From Clostridiales bacterium (GTDB lineage: Bacteria > Bacillota > Clostridia > Peptostreptococcales > Anaerovoracaceae): a DNA stretch of 64,000 bases. This document shows positions 53,471 through 63,270 of the stretch, in pieces. The DNA lies in contig QXXF01000020.1 in assembly GCA_009911365.1 (NCBI GenBank), positions 26,277 through 90,276 on the forward strand. The letters are read 5' to 3'. How positions within the stretch are numbered: the stretch's first letter is position 1; each line of letters starts with the position of its first letter. The notes beneath the pieces are model-generated. The model was not told the origin of the DNA. It saw only the letters and a program-made list of their open reading frames with translations, and did no database searches. A program made the position numbers and the translations under genes.

Positions 53471-54829
53471 TCATGCTGCCCCGTTTTTTCCCCGGTACAG
53501 CAGATCGTAATGATATTTGTCCTTGTATTTGCGGAACATGAACAGTGCCAGACCTGTTGTGGTTACTTCCGCGAAGGCAAGGGTCATCCAGATGCCGTAA
53601 AGCCCAAAGAGCCACGACAGTACAAAGGCTCCGACCAGTACCATGATCAGTGCTCTTGACAGAGAAATCAATGCTGAGATCTGCCCATTGCCATAAGCTG
53701 TGAAGAATCCGGAAGCAAAAACATTGATTCCTGTGAAGAGGAACGCAGCAGATAGATAACGGACACCCGTTTCCGCCATCTCGTACACAGCCGTGCCTTT
53801 AGGTTCGTAGGCCAAAGCGATGAGCGGTGCGAAAACAAAGCAGAGCGCGGCCAGCACCACGGAAGAGGAAAGCATGAAAATCCTAGAATATTTCAAGAAC
53901 ACATTGACCTTCAGGTATTCCTTTGCACCGTAAAAATAACTGATGAGCGGCGCTACGCCCGTTATGTAACCAAGATGCACGGAAATCAGCAGGTAATGCG
54001 CATTGAGCACTACGCTGAGAGCTGCCACCCCGTCTTCCCCTGCGAGCTGGATCACGATCATGTTGAAGAAAAAGGTGGTGATCCCCACAGAGGCTTCGGA
54101 TACCATTTCTGAAGAGCCGTTGAGCATAGAGTGGGCCACGTACCGGCCATCCCATTTGGGCCGCACGATTCTCAGCTTTGTTTCCTGGAACACAAAGTAT
54201 CCCGCTCCTATGACCATAACAGTGACCATCCCGGCCAGAGTGGCCCAGGCAGCTCCCTTGATCCCCCAGTCGCATAGTACGATGAACACATAGTCCAGCG
54301 CCAAATGAACAACTCCGCCGGAAAGGTACAGCATCAGGGTAAATCCCGGTCTGCCGTCCACACGGATAAAATATTCAAACAACACCCCTAAAAACGCAGC
54401 TGGCGTAGCTAACAGCAAAATCTGCGCATACTCCTTGCAATACTCCCACAGCCGATCAGTCGCGCCTAAAAAGCCGACGACCTGATCGATGAACAGAAGT
54501 CCGGCGATGATCATGCCAATGCCGATAGCTGCGGACACTAGGCAGATCAACGTGAATTTTTCATTGGCTTCCCGCTGTTTTCCCTCTCCCATTTTCATGG
54601 CTACGATAGCGCTGGAGCCTGCCGCCAGCATGACGGAAACGCCCCATACCAAACCCTGGATCGGATAAACAATGGACAAGGACGCCAATGCATCTGAACC
54701 CACGAAGTTGGCCACAAAGATGCTGTCGATGGTATAATAAAGCCCAATGACCACCAGCATGATCACCGAGGGTGTCACAAATTTGACGAACTTCCCTAAT
54801 TTCACGTCTTTTTCAAATAAATGCTCCAT
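53471..54829 (-). CDS. MATE-family multidrug efflux protein
   Basis: 452 residues with twelve spans, DinF/NorM-type: LYYTIDSIFVANFVGSDALA, VWGVSVMLAAGSSAIVAMKM, EYFIRVDGRPG and LSGGVVHLALDYVF. Sodium- or proton-coupled export of cationic drugs or metabolites. ATG 54829 behind GGGAGGTTTGCC; the longer frame to 54892 would overlap the promoter. It is driven by a MerR-type promoter and is divergent from a MerR regulator. Confidence 0.93.
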   Translation of the reverse strand: MEHLFEKDVKLGKFVKFVTPSVIMLVVIGLYYTIDSIFVANFVGSDALASLSIVYPIQGLVWGVSVMLAAGSSAIVAMKMGEGKQREANEKFTLICLVSAAIGIGMIIAGLLFIDQVVGFLGATDRLWEYCKEYAQILLLATPAAFLGVLFEYFIRVDGRPGFTLMLYLSGGVVHLALDYVFIVLCDWGIKGAAWATLAGMVTVMVIGAGYFVFQETKLRIVRPKWDGRYVAHSMLNGSSEMVSEASVGITTFFFNMIVIQLAGEDGVAALSVVLNAHYLLISVHLGYITGVAPLISYFYGAKEYLKVNVFLKYSRIFMLSSSVVLAALCFVFAPLIALAYEPKGTAVYEMAETGVRYLSAAFLFTGINVFASGFFTAYGNGQISALISLSRALIMVLVGAFVLSWLFGLYGIWMTLAFAEVTTTGLALFMFRKYKDKYHYDLLYRGKNGAA

Positions 54830-54861
54830 GGCAAACCTCCCATTCTTTTTTCCTAGAAAAT

Positions 54862-54892
54862 ATGATAAAGTATATGGTAACCATATAGTCAA
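54862..54892 (-). promoter_or_regulatory. MerR-type promoter (19-bp spacer) of MATE gene
   Basis: Minus strand TTGACT (54887-54892), 19 bp, TATCAT (54862-54867). The spacer holds the palindrome TATATGG-TAA-CCATATA (54871-54887 on the plus strand). An over-long spacer with the operator inside it is the hallmark of MerR-activated promoters. Confidence 0.85.
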
Positions 54893-54908
54893 TAGGAGAA
54901 ACGCAAAA

Positions 54909-55730
54909 ATGCAAAAAAATCTGAAAAATTATTTTACTACTGGTGAATTCGCACGCCTTTGCAATGTAAAAAAGCATACCTTGTTCCATTATGATCAGAT
55001 CGGCATCTTATGCCCGGAGATCGTCACAGATAATGGCTATCGCTATTATTCCCACAACCAATTGGAAATTTTCTATACGATTTCCATGCTCAAAGAGTTA
55101 GATATGCCTTTGGCGGACATCAAGCGTTATTTAGATCGCCGTAGCCCCGCGGCCTTTCTGGAACTGCTGGAGCAGCAGCAGAAGGAAGTCGCAGAAAAGA
55201 TCCATGAACTGCAATGGCTCAGGCGTTTTATCCATACGAAAATAGAGCTGACCCAGGAGGGTCTTTCCATCCCCATGGATCAGATCCTTTTGGAAAACCG
55301 TCCTGAGGAATATCTGATTGTCACAGAATATGAAGGCGAAGATGAAGATAAAGCAATCGCTACCGCAATCACAGAGCATTTGAACTTTTGCCATAGCTTG
55401 GATATCTACAGCGCCTATGCTATCGGCGGCATGATCCCCGTTGAAGGGATCGTCTCCCAAAAAGGCCTATTTTATTCCCATTTTTATACAAAGGTTAATG
55501 AATTAGAGTTTCCTTCTGCTGTCACTCGCTCCGCTGGGATCTTCGCAGTTTGCTGTGACAATCAGGGCTATCAAAACGAGGAAGCCATGGCCCATCGTTT
55601 GATTCAATATGCGAAAGCTCATGATTTTCAGCCAGGTCCCTATATTTATGAAGACATTCTCTTGGATGATATGTCAGTCATGGACTATGACCAATACACC
55701 ATAAAGCTGTCCCTGCCTCTTTTGAAATAA
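54909..55730 (+). CDS. MerR-family regulator with effector-binding domain
   Basis: 273 residues. N-terminal MerR winged helix (FTTGEFARLCNVKKHTLFHY, DQIGILCPEIVTDNGYRYYS), coiled-coil dimer helix (LEQQQKEVAEKIHELQWL) and a GyrI/BmrR-like ligand domain. ATG 54909 has ATAGGAGAAACG upstream; longer frames run across the promoter. BmrR/BltR-type proteins bind hydrophobic cations and activate an efflux gene. Divergent from the MATE pump and sharing its operator. Confidence 0.92.
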   Translation: MQKNLKNYFTTGEFARLCNVKKHTLFHYDQIGILCPEIVTDNGYRYYSHNQLEIFYTISMLKELDMPLADIKRYLDRRSPAAFLELLEQQQKEVAEKIHELQWLRRFIHTKIELTQEGLSIPMDQILLENRPEEYLIVTEYEGEDEDKAIATAITEHLNFCHSLDIYSAYAIGGMIPVEGIVSQKGLFYSHFYTKVNELEFPSAVTRSAGIFAVCCDNQGYQNEEAMAHRLIQYAKAHDFQPGPYIYEDILLDDMSVMDYDQYTIKLSLPLLK

Positions 55731-55754
55731 GCACTGACACATGTTTTCGGACGC

Positions 55755-55797
55755 AAAAAAGAGTGCGTCCGCATAGAAATCTATGCAGTCGCACTCT
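55755..55797 (-). terminator. Terminator of the heat-shock operon
   Basis: AGAGTGCG/CGCACTCT with inner GCATAGA/TCTATGC; on the minus strand followed by TTTTTT (55755-55760). An alternative stem GGACGC/GCGTCC (55749-55770) overlaps and could serve merR. Confidence 0.88.
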
Positions 55798-55846
55798 AAA
55801 TCAGTCGATGTTTTTCCTGATCAATGGAGCGGGAATCCCTCTGGTT

Positions 55847-57004
55847 TTAGCTGAAAAATTCTTTCATCGCATCCAGGAATCCACTCTTCTTGTTATAACA
55901 GTCATGCTTTACTTCTTTAGCCATGTTTTGAATGGCTTTCTTTTGCTTTCCATTGAGCTTTGTCGGAACCTCCAGGATGACCCGCACGTACAAATCGCCT
56001 TTCCGGTTGGATCTGACGGATTTGATCCCTTTGTTTTTCAGCCGGAACACAGTATGAGGCTGTGTCCCCGCAGGTACTTTGTAGGAAACCTTTCCCTCTA
56101 AAGTCGGGACCGTAATATCGTCGCCCAGTGCCGCCTGGTCGAAGGTGATCGGAATTTCCAGCCACAAATCTTGACCTCTTCTCTCAAAGAGCTTGTGATC
56201 TTTGACTGTCAAAACTACATACAGATCGCCGTTTGGACCGCCGTTGCTGCCTGGTTCGCCCTGCCCCTTGATGGAAATGACCGAGTCATTGTCCACGCCT
56301 GCCGGGATATCCACGGAAATCGTAACTGTCTTTCTGATTTTTCCAGTACCACCGCAGTCACCACAAGGGTGCTCGTTGATCTGCCCTGTGCCGCCGCAAT
56401 CTGGGCATGGAGAAGAACTCTGAAAAGTCCCAAAGGGCGTTCTCTGGCTGGTCCTGATCTCGCCGGTTCCCCCGCATTTCGAACAGGTGATCTTGGACGT
56501 CCCTGGTTGCGCACCAGTTCCCTTACAAGTTTCACATTCCACATATTTACTGATTTGGATTTCTTTCTTTGTGCCAAACGCAGCTTCCTCAAAGGTGATG
56601 GTCATGGCTTTCTGAAGGTCGTTGCCCTTTACCGGGCCGTTCCTTCTTCTCTGCCTGGAACCGCCGCCTCCGAACATGCCTCCGAACATATCAAAGATAT
56701 CTTCAAAGCCGCCTGCACCGCCAAAGCCACCGAATCCGCCAAAGCCACCTCCGCTGCCGAATCCAGCGTTCGGGTCTACGCCCGCATGGCCGAATCGGTC
56801 ATACTTGCTCTTCTTGTCAGGATCGGATAAAACGCTGTATGCTTCATTGACTTGTTTGAACTGTTCTTCGGCATTTTTATCCCCGGGATTCCGGTCAGGA
56901 TGATATTTCATGGCCATCTTGCGGAAAGCTTTTTTGATTTCATCATCACTGGCTCCCTTTTCCAGTCCAAGGACTTCGTAGTAATCTCTTTTATTTTCTG
57001 CCAT
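55847..57004 (-). CDS. dnaJ: Chaperone DnaJ
   Basis: 385 residues, full type I J protein: J domain with HPD in [10 protein letters not shown], Gly/Phe-rich region ([18 protein letters not shown]), four zinc-finger CxxCxGxG repeats ([32 protein letters not shown]) and the C-terminal substrate domain. Presents unfolded proteins to DnaK. Last gene of hrcA-grpE-dnaK-dnaJ. Confidence 0.98.
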   Translation of the reverse strand: MAENKRDYYEVLGLEKGASDDEIKKAFRKMAMKYHPDRNPGDKNAEEQFKQVNEAYSVLSDPDKKSKYDRFGHAGVDPNAGFGSGGGFGGFGGFGGAGGFEDIFDMFGGMFGGGGSRQRRRNGPVKGNDLQKAMTITFEEAAFGTKKEIQISKYVECETCKGTGAQPGTSKITCSKCGGTGEIRTSQRTPFGTFQSSSPCPDCGGTGQINEHPCGDCGGTGKIRKTVTISVDIPAGVDNDSVISIKGQGEPGSNGGPNGDLYVVLTVKDHKLFERRGQDLWLEIPITFDQAALGDDITVPTLEGKVSYKVPAGTQPHTVFRLKNKGIKSVRSNRKGDLYVRVILEVPTKLNGKQKKAIQNMAKEVKHDCYNKKSGFLDAMKEFFS

Positions 57005-57040
57005 TGATTTTTCCTCGCTCTAAGTATGGAACTCTGCCAA

Positions 57041-57064
57041 AGCACTCCCGGCAAAAGGAGTGCT
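57041..57064 (-). promoter_or_regulatory. Hairpin between dnaK and dnaJ
   Basis: AGCACTCC/GGAGTGCT, perfect 8-bp arms and 8-nt loop, with only a short T run on the minus strand. Could be an mRNA processing or partial termination point that sets the dnaK:dnaJ ratio. Confidence 0.55.
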
Positions 57065-57093
57065 CTGTCAAAGTCTTATTAAAGTCTGATTGA

Positions 57094-58980
57094 TTAGTTA
57101 TCTTTCTTGTCCTCGTCCACCACTTCGTAATCCGCATCTACTACATTGTCTCCCGCAGGGCCTCCAGCGGCTCCGCCTGCCTGCTGGCCCGCATTTGGAT
57201 CGAATCCGCCTGCTGCCCCATCCGGTCCGGCCTGCTGATTCTGCTGTGCCTGCTGGTACATCTTCGCTGAAATCGCATGGAACTGCTGTGTCAGCTTTTC
57301 GGTCTTGTCTTTGATCTCTTCGATGTTGTTGCCTTCCAGTGCTTTGGACAGCTCTTCTTTCGCAGTGGTCACGGCTGTCTTTTCTTCTTCAGACAAGCTG
57401 CCTTCGATTTCTTTCAGGTTCTTTTCGGTTTCATATACCAGTGTTTCCGCCTGGTTTCTCACTTCCACTTCTTCTTTTCTCTGCTTATCTTCCGCTGCGT
57501 ATTGTTCCGCTTCTTTTACTTTTGCCTGGATCTCATCATCAGATAGCTTTGTGGAAGAAGTAATAGTGATGCTCTGTTCTTTTCCTGTACCCATGTCCTT
57601 GGCATGTACGTTCACGATACCATTGGCATCGATGTCGAACGTCACCTCGATCTGAGGAACTCCCCGTGGAGCAGGCGGAATGCCTGTCAGCTGGAAGCGT
57701 CCAAGGGTAGTATTGCCGGAAGCCATTTCTCGTTCACCCTGCATAACGTGGATGTCTACTGCTGTCTGGTTATCCGCAGCAGTTGAAAAGATCTGGCTCT
57801 TCTTTGTCGGAATGGTAGTATTTCTTTCGATCAGCTTCGTAGCCACGCCGCCCAGAGTTTCGATGGACAGGGACAGCGGAGTCACGTCCAGCAGCAACAC
57901 ATCGTTCACTTCACCTGTCAGTACGCCTGCTTGAATAGCTGCTCCGATGGCGACGCATTCATCTGGGTTGATCCCTTTGAACGGTTCTTTTCCTGTGATC
58001 CTCTTGACCGCTTCCTGTACAGCTGGGATTCTTGTGGAACCACCTACCAAGATGACTTTGGAAATATCGCTGTTTGTCACGCCAGCATCGTTCATGGCTT
58101 TCTGCATTGGGTCGACGGTTTGCTGTACTAGATCAGAAGTCAGCTGGTCGAACTTGGCCCTTGTCAGGTCGATGTTCATGTGCAGCGGACCATCCTGATT
58201 CACTGTGATAAACGGCAGGTTGATGTTGGTCGTCTGTGCGCTGGACAGTTCTTTCTTTGCTTTTTCAGCCGCTTCCTTCAGTCTCTGGAGGGCCATCTTG
58301 TCATTTCTCAAATCAATGCCATTTTCCTTGGCAAACGTATCTGCCAGATAATTCAGCACCGCTTCATCAAAGTCATCGCCGCCCAGTTTATTGTTGCCGT
58401 TTGTGGCTAGAACTTCAAACACGCCATCGCCCAGTTCCAGGATGGAAACGTCGAACGTGCCGCCGCCCAGGTCATATACCAGGATCTTGTGCTGCGCTTC
58501 ATCCTTGTCAAGACCGTATGCCAGAGAAGCCGCAGTTGGCTCGTTGATGATTCGCTTTACATCCAGCCCTGCGATTTTTCCCGCATCTTTCGTAGCCTGT
58601 TTCTGGCTGTCAGTAAAGTACGCTGGAACGGTGATGACCGCTTCTGTCACGGTTCCGCCCAAGTAGCTTTCAGCGTCCGCTTTCAGCTTGCTCAGCGTCA
58701 TCGCTGAAATATCCTGCGGCGTGTATTTCTTGCCATCGATATTCACCGTGTGGTCAGTACCCATGTGCCTTTTGATTGAGGCGATGGTTCTATCCGGATT
58801 GGTGATGGCCTGTCTTTTAGCTGTTTCGCCTACCAGTCTTTCCCCATTTTTCGCAAAGCCCACTACAGATGGAGTTGTTCTGCTTCCTTCCGCATTGGCA
58901 ATTACTACAGGTTCTCCCCCTTCCAATACTGCTACGCACGAGTTTGTCGTACCTAAGTCTATTCCTATTACCTTGCCCAT
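57094..58980 (-). CDS. dnaK: Chaperone DnaK (Hsp70)
   Basis: 628 residues, typical Gram-positive length. [14 protein letters not shown] at the N terminus, [46 protein letters not shown], and the substrate domain with [15 protein letters not shown] terminus rich in Q/A/G, ending in acidic [13 protein letters not shown]-driven folding chaperone. Strong site AAAGGAGAG. Confidence 0.99.
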   Translation of the reverse strand: MGKVIGIDLGTTNSCVAVLEGGEPVVIANAEGSRTTPSVVGFAKNGERLVGETAKRQAITNPDRTIASIKRHMGTDHTVNIDGKKYTPQDISAMTLSKLKADAESYLGGTVTEAVITVPAYFTDSQKQATKDAGKIAGLDVKRIINEPTAASLAYGLDKDEAQHKILVYDLGGGTFDVSILELGDGVFEVLATNGNNKLGGDDFDEAVLNYLADTFAKENGIDLRNDKMALQRLKEAAEKAKKELSSAQTTNINLPFITVNQDGPLHMNIDLTRAKFDQLTSDLVQQTVDPMQKAMNDAGVTNSDISKVILVGGSTRIPAVQEAVKRITGKEPFKGINPDECVAIGAAIQAGVLTGEVNDVLLLDVTPLSLSIETLGGVATKLIERNTTIPTKKSQIFSTAADNQTAVDIHVMQGEREMASGNTTLGRFQLTGIPPAPRGVPQIEVTFDIDANGIVNVHAKDMGTGKEQSITITSSTKLSDDEIQAKVKEAEQYAAEDKQRKEEVEVRNQAETLVYETEKNLKEIEGSLSEEEKTAVTTAKEELSKALEGNNIEEIKDKTEKLTQQFHAISAKMYQQAQQNQQAGPDGAAGGFDPNAGQQAGGAAGGPAGDNVVDADYEVVDEDKKDN

Positions 58981-59032
58981 ATTAATCTCTCCTTTAATAT
59001 TGTAATTTATTTTAATTTTTACATTAACGATT

Positions 59033-59614
59033 TTAGCTGGCGACTCGTACCATGGACGGACGGATCACCTTTCCATTGAGTGTATAGCCCTTTTGCATAA
59101 CGCCTGAAACCTTGCCGCTCTCATATTTGTCCGTGTCTTCGGTCATGACCGCATTATGGTAATTGGGGTCAAATTCTTCCCCAAGAGCCAGTATTTCTTT
59201 TAACCCTGACTTTTCCAGAACATCTAAAAGCTGTTTGAAAATCATTTCCATGCCTTCTTGAAAGCTTTTGTCTTCACCATCGTGGTCCAAAGCCCTTTCA
59301 AAGTTGTCGAGCACGGCTAGAAGCTCGGTAGCCAACTTTTCATTGGCATAAGAGTAAATGTCGCTCTTTTCTTTTTCCACTCGCTTTTTATAGTTTTGGA
59401 AATCCGCCATGAGCCTCATGTATCTACTGCTTTCATCTTCCTCTGGTTCCTTTTTTACATCTTCGGAGGCTTCTGCGTCATGTTCCGTTTTCTCGCTGTT
59501 TTGCTCCGCTTCTGCGTCTTGCGGCATTTCCGCCATTTCTTCCGGTGGATCGGCTTTTGCTTCCCGTGTGTCTTCGGACATGTTTTCCGCCCGTTCTTTT
59601 TGTTCGTTACTCAT
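59033..59614 (-). CDS. grpE: Nucleotide exchange factor GrpE
   Basis: 193 residues: a long acidic N terminus, coiled coil ([20 protein letters not shown]) and the beta domain [14 protein letters not shown] with [17 protein letters not shown]. Releases ADP from DnaK. Overlaps the hrcA stop by 8 bp. Confidence 0.97.
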   Translation of the reverse strand: MSNEQKERAENMSEDTREAKADPPEEMAEMPQDAEAEQNSEKTEHDAEASEDVKKEPEEDESSRYMRLMADFQNYKKRVEKEKSDIYSYANEKLATELLAVLDNFERALDHDGEDKSFQEGMEMIFKQLLDVLEKSGLKEILALGEEFDPNYHNAVMTEDTDKYESGKVSGVMQKGYTLNGKVIRPSMVRVAS

Positions 59615-60650
59615 CTTTGCCTCCTTCTGATAGTTTGAATGTGTTACTGATATTCTCTGTTAAAAACTCTACCACGGATGTGATTTCACCGTATCGCATC
59701 CTGGTTGGTCCGATCACGCCGATCTTGCCTGCCAGCTTTCCATCCACATGGTACGTGGCAGTGATCAAGCTGCAATCCTGCATGATGTCCTCTGCGTTTT
59801 CTTTTCCTATGGTAATGATCACGCCGTTTTCCCGGTTGATCAGTGTTTTTGTGAAATCTTCTTTTTTCCCCAGCATTTCCAGGAACATTTTCGCCCTGTC
59901 GATGTCGTTGTATTCTGGGATGGAAAAAATGTTCGTGAGCCCATCCATGTACAGGTTGACATTGAGCATGTCCTCCAAGGTACGGATAAAATTTGGCATC
60001 ACTTTCTTTGCCAGTGCGCTCATGGCCTCGATGTCGGATTCAAAGCTTTCGATGATATCCAGTGTCAATGCTTCGCTCAGGGTCTTTCCCCGGTAATTAT
60101 ACGTCATGCTCTTTGCCAAAAGCTCCAGTCCATCTTCCGTATAATGAACTTTCAGCTTGAGTGCCGTGTTAGACACCTTGCCGCTGTGGGAAACGATCAT
60201 CAGCACGACTGTGTGTTCATCCACTGGAAGCAGGTTAATGTATTCCAACGTGTCCTCGTCCGGAGAAGGCATCAGGGCAAAGGATGTCAGGTTTGTGATC
60301 TCTGACAGGATCTTCGCTGCGTGCTGCACAGTCTTTTCCAATTCCGTGACGTTTTCATAAAGCTTGCCCGCTATGGCGTTTTTTTCTTCCTCAGACAACT
60401 CCCGTTTTTTCATCATGCCATCCACGTACAACCGATAAGCCCGCTCTGATGGCACTCGGCCCGCCGATGTATGGGGGTGCGTCAGAAATCCCAGTTCCTC
60501 CAAATCAGCCATTTCGTTTCGAATGGTCGCAGGGCTGATCCCTAGATCAAACTTCTTTGAAAGGGTCCTGGAACCGACCGGCTCTGCGGTTTTTATAAAA
60601 TCGCTGATAATCGCCTGTAATATTCTCAGTTTCCTTTCACTCAGTTCCAT
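59607..60650 (-). CDS. hrcA: Heat-inducible repressor HrcA
   Basis: 347 residues: N-terminal winged helix (ERKLRILQAIISDFIKTAEP, LGISPATIRNEMADLEELGF), central GAF-like region, and C-terminal NRENGVIITIGKEN / IGVIGPTRMRYGEITSVVEF. Binds CIRCE and is refolded by GroE. ATG 60650 with AGGAGGCGC; the seven-codon longer frame starts inside CIRCE. Confidence 0.97.
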   Translation of the reverse strand: MELSERKLRILQAIISDFIKTAEPVGSRTLSKKFDLGISPATIRNEMADLEELGFLTHPHTSAGRVPSERAYRLYVDGMMKKRELSEEEKNAIAGKLYENVTELEKTVQHAAKILSEITNLTSFALMPSPDEDTLEYINLLPVDEHTVVLMIVSHSGKVSNTALKLKVHYTEDGLELLAKSMTYNYRGKTLSEALTLDIIESFESDIEAMSALAKKVMPNFIRTLEDMLNVNLYMDGLTNIFSIPEYNDIDRAKMFLEMLGKKEDFTKTLINRENGVIITIGKENAEDIMQDCSLITATYHVDGKLAGKIGVIGPTRMRYGEITSVVEFLTENISNTFKLSEGGKDE

Positions 60651-60664
60651 GTATGCGCCTCCTG

Positions 60665-60691
60665 TTAGCACTCTTTATGAGTGAGTGCTAA
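60665..60691. promoter_or_regulatory. CIRCE operator
   Basis: TTAGCACTC-N9-GAGTGCTAA, perfect match to the HrcA binding site, between the promoter and the hrcA start. Confidence 0.98.
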
Positions 60692-60701
60692 TTACAGTTT
60701 A

Positions 60702-60730
60702 AATTTACCACTCTTATATAGTATTGTCAA
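60702..60730 (-). promoter_or_regulatory. Heat-shock operon promoter
   Basis: Minus strand TTGACA (60725-60730), 17 bp, TAAATT (60702-60707), just upstream of CIRCE. Confidence 0.85.
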
Positions 60731-60800
60731 CACTCTTTTATAAAATTTCTCAAATTTTTTAGCAGAAAATTTATCTGGCTCCCATTTGCCCTTTCCCAGC

Positions 60801-61679
60801 TCACTCCTGGATCAATTGGAATAAACTGTGGTAATAATCCGAAAAAATGCTGTTTCTCCTCCAGATAAAGGTAAAGTCATGGGTAAGCGGAAAATCCGCA
60901 AGAGGGATCCTGGTCAGTTTTCCCGCTTCCAGCTCTGCTCTGACTGCCTGTTCGTAGAGAAACGTGATCCCACAGCCTGCCGCTGTCAATGATTTGATGA
61001 CGCTGACATTGCTGATTTCCGCAATGGTTTCATAATCACTGATTTGAAAATTTCTGCTTTCCAAATACCGTTCAAAGATTTCTCTCGTTCCTGAACCCGC
61101 TTCCCGAATGATCAGCCGCTGAGGAAAAGTATCTTCGATCCTTGTCATCTTTCTTCCAGCCTCATCATCCGCAGCGCACACAGCCACATAACGCTCCTCT
61201 GAATAAACAAGACTATCGTACTCGTTCTTAGCAAAAAAACCTTCTACTAAAGCAAAATCCAGTTCACCGCTATCTAATTTTTTTAATAGTTCCTGGGTGT
61301 TGGCAACGGTCATTTTTATATTCATTTCAGGAAAACTCTGGAAAAATCTGATTAAAGGCTTTATCATGACAAATTCTCCTACCGTCAGAGTGACCCCAAA
61401 TGCGAGAAACCCTTTTTGCCCCTGCAATTCCTTTAATCTTCCCTGAAGATGGATGTCATCGTGAAGCATGGTCGTGGCCACGCCTTGCAGAAAGCGCCCT
61501 GCTTCAGTAAGGCTGATCTTTCTATTTTTGTAATCAAACAGTTTGATTCCGTAGTAGTCCTCCAGATATCGGATGTGCTGTGAAACCGCTGGCTGCGTGA
61601 TGCTCAGTTCTTCCGCCGCTCTTGTGAAATTCAGATGTTTGCAGACAGTTAGAAAGGTATGTACGCGGAAATCGAGCAT
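60801..61679 (-). CDS. LysR-family regulator (CysL/YeiE-like)
   Basis: 292 residues. HTH LDFRVHTFLTVCKHLNFTRA with TQPAVSQHIRYLEDYYGIKL, and an effector domain (FGVTLTVGEFVMIKPLIRFF, LIIREAGSGTREIFERYLE). Divergent from the yeiH-like gene; YeiE/CysL proteins are known neighbours and activators of YeiH-type genes. Its ATG follows GGGAGAGAGAGG. Confidence 0.9.
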   Translation of the reverse strand: MLDFRVHTFLTVCKHLNFTRAAEELSITQPAVSQHIRYLEDYYGIKLFDYKNRKISLTEAGRFLQGVATTMLHDDIHLQGRLKELQGQKGFLAFGVTLTVGEFVMIKPLIRFFQSFPEMNIKMTVANTQELLKKLDSGELDFALVEGFFAKNEYDSLVYSEERYVAVCAADDEAGRKMTRIEDTFPQRLIIREAGSGTREIFERYLESRNFQISDYETIAEISNVSVIKSLTAAGCGITFLYEQAVRAELEAGKLTRIPLADFPLTHDFTFIWRRNSIFSDYYHSLFQLIQE

Positions 61680-61706
61680 GGCCTCTCTCTCCCTTCTTTT
61701 GCTTTT

Positions 61707-61750
61707 GAAATATCATAACATAACATTATCTATTAATAAAGAAATATCAT
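61707..61750. repeat. Direct repeats between divergent LysR and yeiH-like genes
   Basis: GAAATATCAT at 61707-61716 and 61741-61750, 34 bp apart, in an AT-rich region with TATTAATA in the middle. Candidate LysR contact sites. Confidence 0.4.
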
Positions 61751-61883
61751 TTCATTTTATCTTTTTTTAGTGGCATAATATACCTATCTGGCAACAAGCT
61801 GAACTTACAGTGGAAACAGTATAAATAGCAGCCTGTTAGCGCAGGAATATTAAAGATAGAAGTTAATAGAAACGAGGTAAATT

Positions 61884-62909
61884 ATGAAATTCATGAAAGA
61901 AAACGGGCCAGGCCTGCTGATCTGCCTGGTCATTGCGGTCCCTGCGTGGCTGTTGGGACAGACCTTTCCTATCATCGGCGGTCCGGTGTTCGGCATTTTA
62001 TTTGGGATGATCATCGCGCTCTTTAAACGACCAGAAATATTGACAGGGGGTATCAAGTTCACGTCTAAAAAAATTCTCCAGTGGTCTATCATCCTGCTAG
62101 GGTTTGAAATGAATCTGTTCAATGTCATCAAGGTAGGTGGACAATCTCTGCTGGTAATGATCTTTACCCTGACCGCTTCCTTCCTAACCGCTTATTTTAT
62201 TGGCAAAGCCATGAAAATCGAAGCTAAGACCACCACTTTGATCGGTGTGGGCACTTCAATTTGCGGCGGCTCAGCCATCGCAGCTACGGCACCTGTCATT
62301 CAGGCGGATGATGAAGAAGTGGCGCAGGCGATTTCTACCATATTCCTGTTCAACATCATCGCTGTGTTCATCTTCCCGCCTTTGGGCCATTTGCTGGGTC
62401 TGACGGATACTGGGTTTGGCATGTGGGCCGGGACCGCAATCAATGACACGTCTTCTGTCGTGGCCGCTGGAGCGTCCTGGAGCGCGGCTTCCGGGAACAA
62501 CACGGCTCTAGCCTTTGCTACGATCGTAAAGCTGACTAGGACTCTGATGATCGTTCCTATCACCCTAGTCCTCGCTGTTTACACCACAAAGAAAATGGTC
62601 AAGACCCAGGCATTGGAAGGAAACGCTGACAGGAATTACAGCATTTCCAAGATATTTCCTTGGTTCGTGTTGGGATTCGTCCTGACTGCTGTCATTAATA
62701 CCTTTTTGCCTCTTCCCGAAGGCCTGCCTGAACTGCTGGTCACCATCGGTAAATTCATGATCGTTATGGCCATGACTGCCATTGGGCTGAACACGGACCT
62801 GAAAAAACTGCTGACAAACGGTTTGAAACCCATCAGTCTCGGTCTCTGCTGCTGGTTTGTAGTAGCCGTGGTCTCTCTGATGGTCCAACGGTTCATTGGA
62901 ATGCTGTGA
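61884..62909 (+). CDS. YeiH-family membrane protein (putative sulfate exporter)
   Basis: 341 residues, about ten spans. Family marks include GPGLLICLVIAVPAWLLGQ, GPVFGILFGMIIAL, GVGTSICGGSAIAATAPVI and GTAINDTSSVVAAGA. UPF0324/YeiH proteins are annotated as sulfate or sulfite-related exporters, but transport has little experimental support. ATG with ACGAGGT upstream. Paired with the divergent LysR gene. Confidence 0.9.
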   Translation: MKFMKENGPGLLICLVIAVPAWLLGQTFPIIGGPVFGILFGMIIALFKRPEILTGGIKFTSKKILQWSIILLGFEMNLFNVIKVGGQSLLVMIFTLTASFLTAYFIGKAMKIEAKTTTLIGVGTSICGGSAIAATAPVIQADDEEVAQAISTIFLFNIIAVFIFPPLGHLLGLTDTGFGMWAGTAINDTSSVVAAGASWSAASGNNTALAFATIVKLTRTLMIVPITLVLAVYTTKKMVKTQALEGNADRNYSISKIFPWFVLGFVLTAVINTFLPLPEGLPELLVTIGKFMIVMAMTAIGLNTDLKKLLTNGLKPISLGLCCWFVVAVVSLMVQRFIGML

Positions 62910-62963
62910 TAAACCGCAGCCACAGTTTGGAGCTTGTCTATCATCATGAACAAAATAAACGCC

Positions 62964-62997
62964 CCTTTCATAGTATGGAGCATACCATGAAGAAAGG
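62964..62997. promoter_or_regulatory. Inverted repeat overlapping the cotJA leader
   Basis: CCTTTCATAGTATG and CATACCATGAAGAAAGG form a hairpin with two mismatches. It contains CATACCAT (62981-62988) and CATAGTAT (62969-62976), both like sigma-E/K -10 boxes (CATANNNT), and its right arm covers part of the cotJA ribosome site. It may terminate yeiH, carry the cotJ promoter, or control translation. Confidence 0.4.
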
Positions 62998-63009
62998 AGC
63001 GTTTTTAAT

Positions 63010-63270
63010 TTGAACGATAATAGCGAATTCTATATAGGCATGCCTATAGATTTAGATATCTGCGATTGTGATGACATCATCGGTGATATTCCTGATGATG
63101 ATTGGCAGCCGCCTTGCATGGCTGGGCGGGATTTTGAAAACTGGCCGCTAGCCATGGCTTACGTGCCCATGCAGCCATGGGAGGAAACCTACAGCCCCGA
63201 AGAGGGGTTGCGGGCTGGTACTATTTTCCCAGGGCTTGATCTTCCATTTTTAGGAGGTATGAAACGATGA
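63010..63270 (+). CDS. cotJA: Spore coat-associated protein CotJA
   Basis: 86 residues, acidic N terminus and the conserved LAMAYVPMQPWEETYSPEEG, LRAGTIFPGLDLPF. Start TTG at 63010 behind GAAAGGAGCG. First gene of the cotJ operon, expressed in the mother cell under sigma-E in Bacillus. Confidence 0.93.
   Translation: MNDNSEFYIGMPIDLDICDCDDIIGDIPDDDWQPPCMAGRDFENWPLAMAYVPMQPWEETYSPEEGLRAGTIFPGLDLPFLGGMKR

Noticed and set aside
56171-56830. Plus-strand frame of 219 codons opposite dnaJ
   Set aside because: Antisense of the dnaJ glycine-rich and zinc-finger region.
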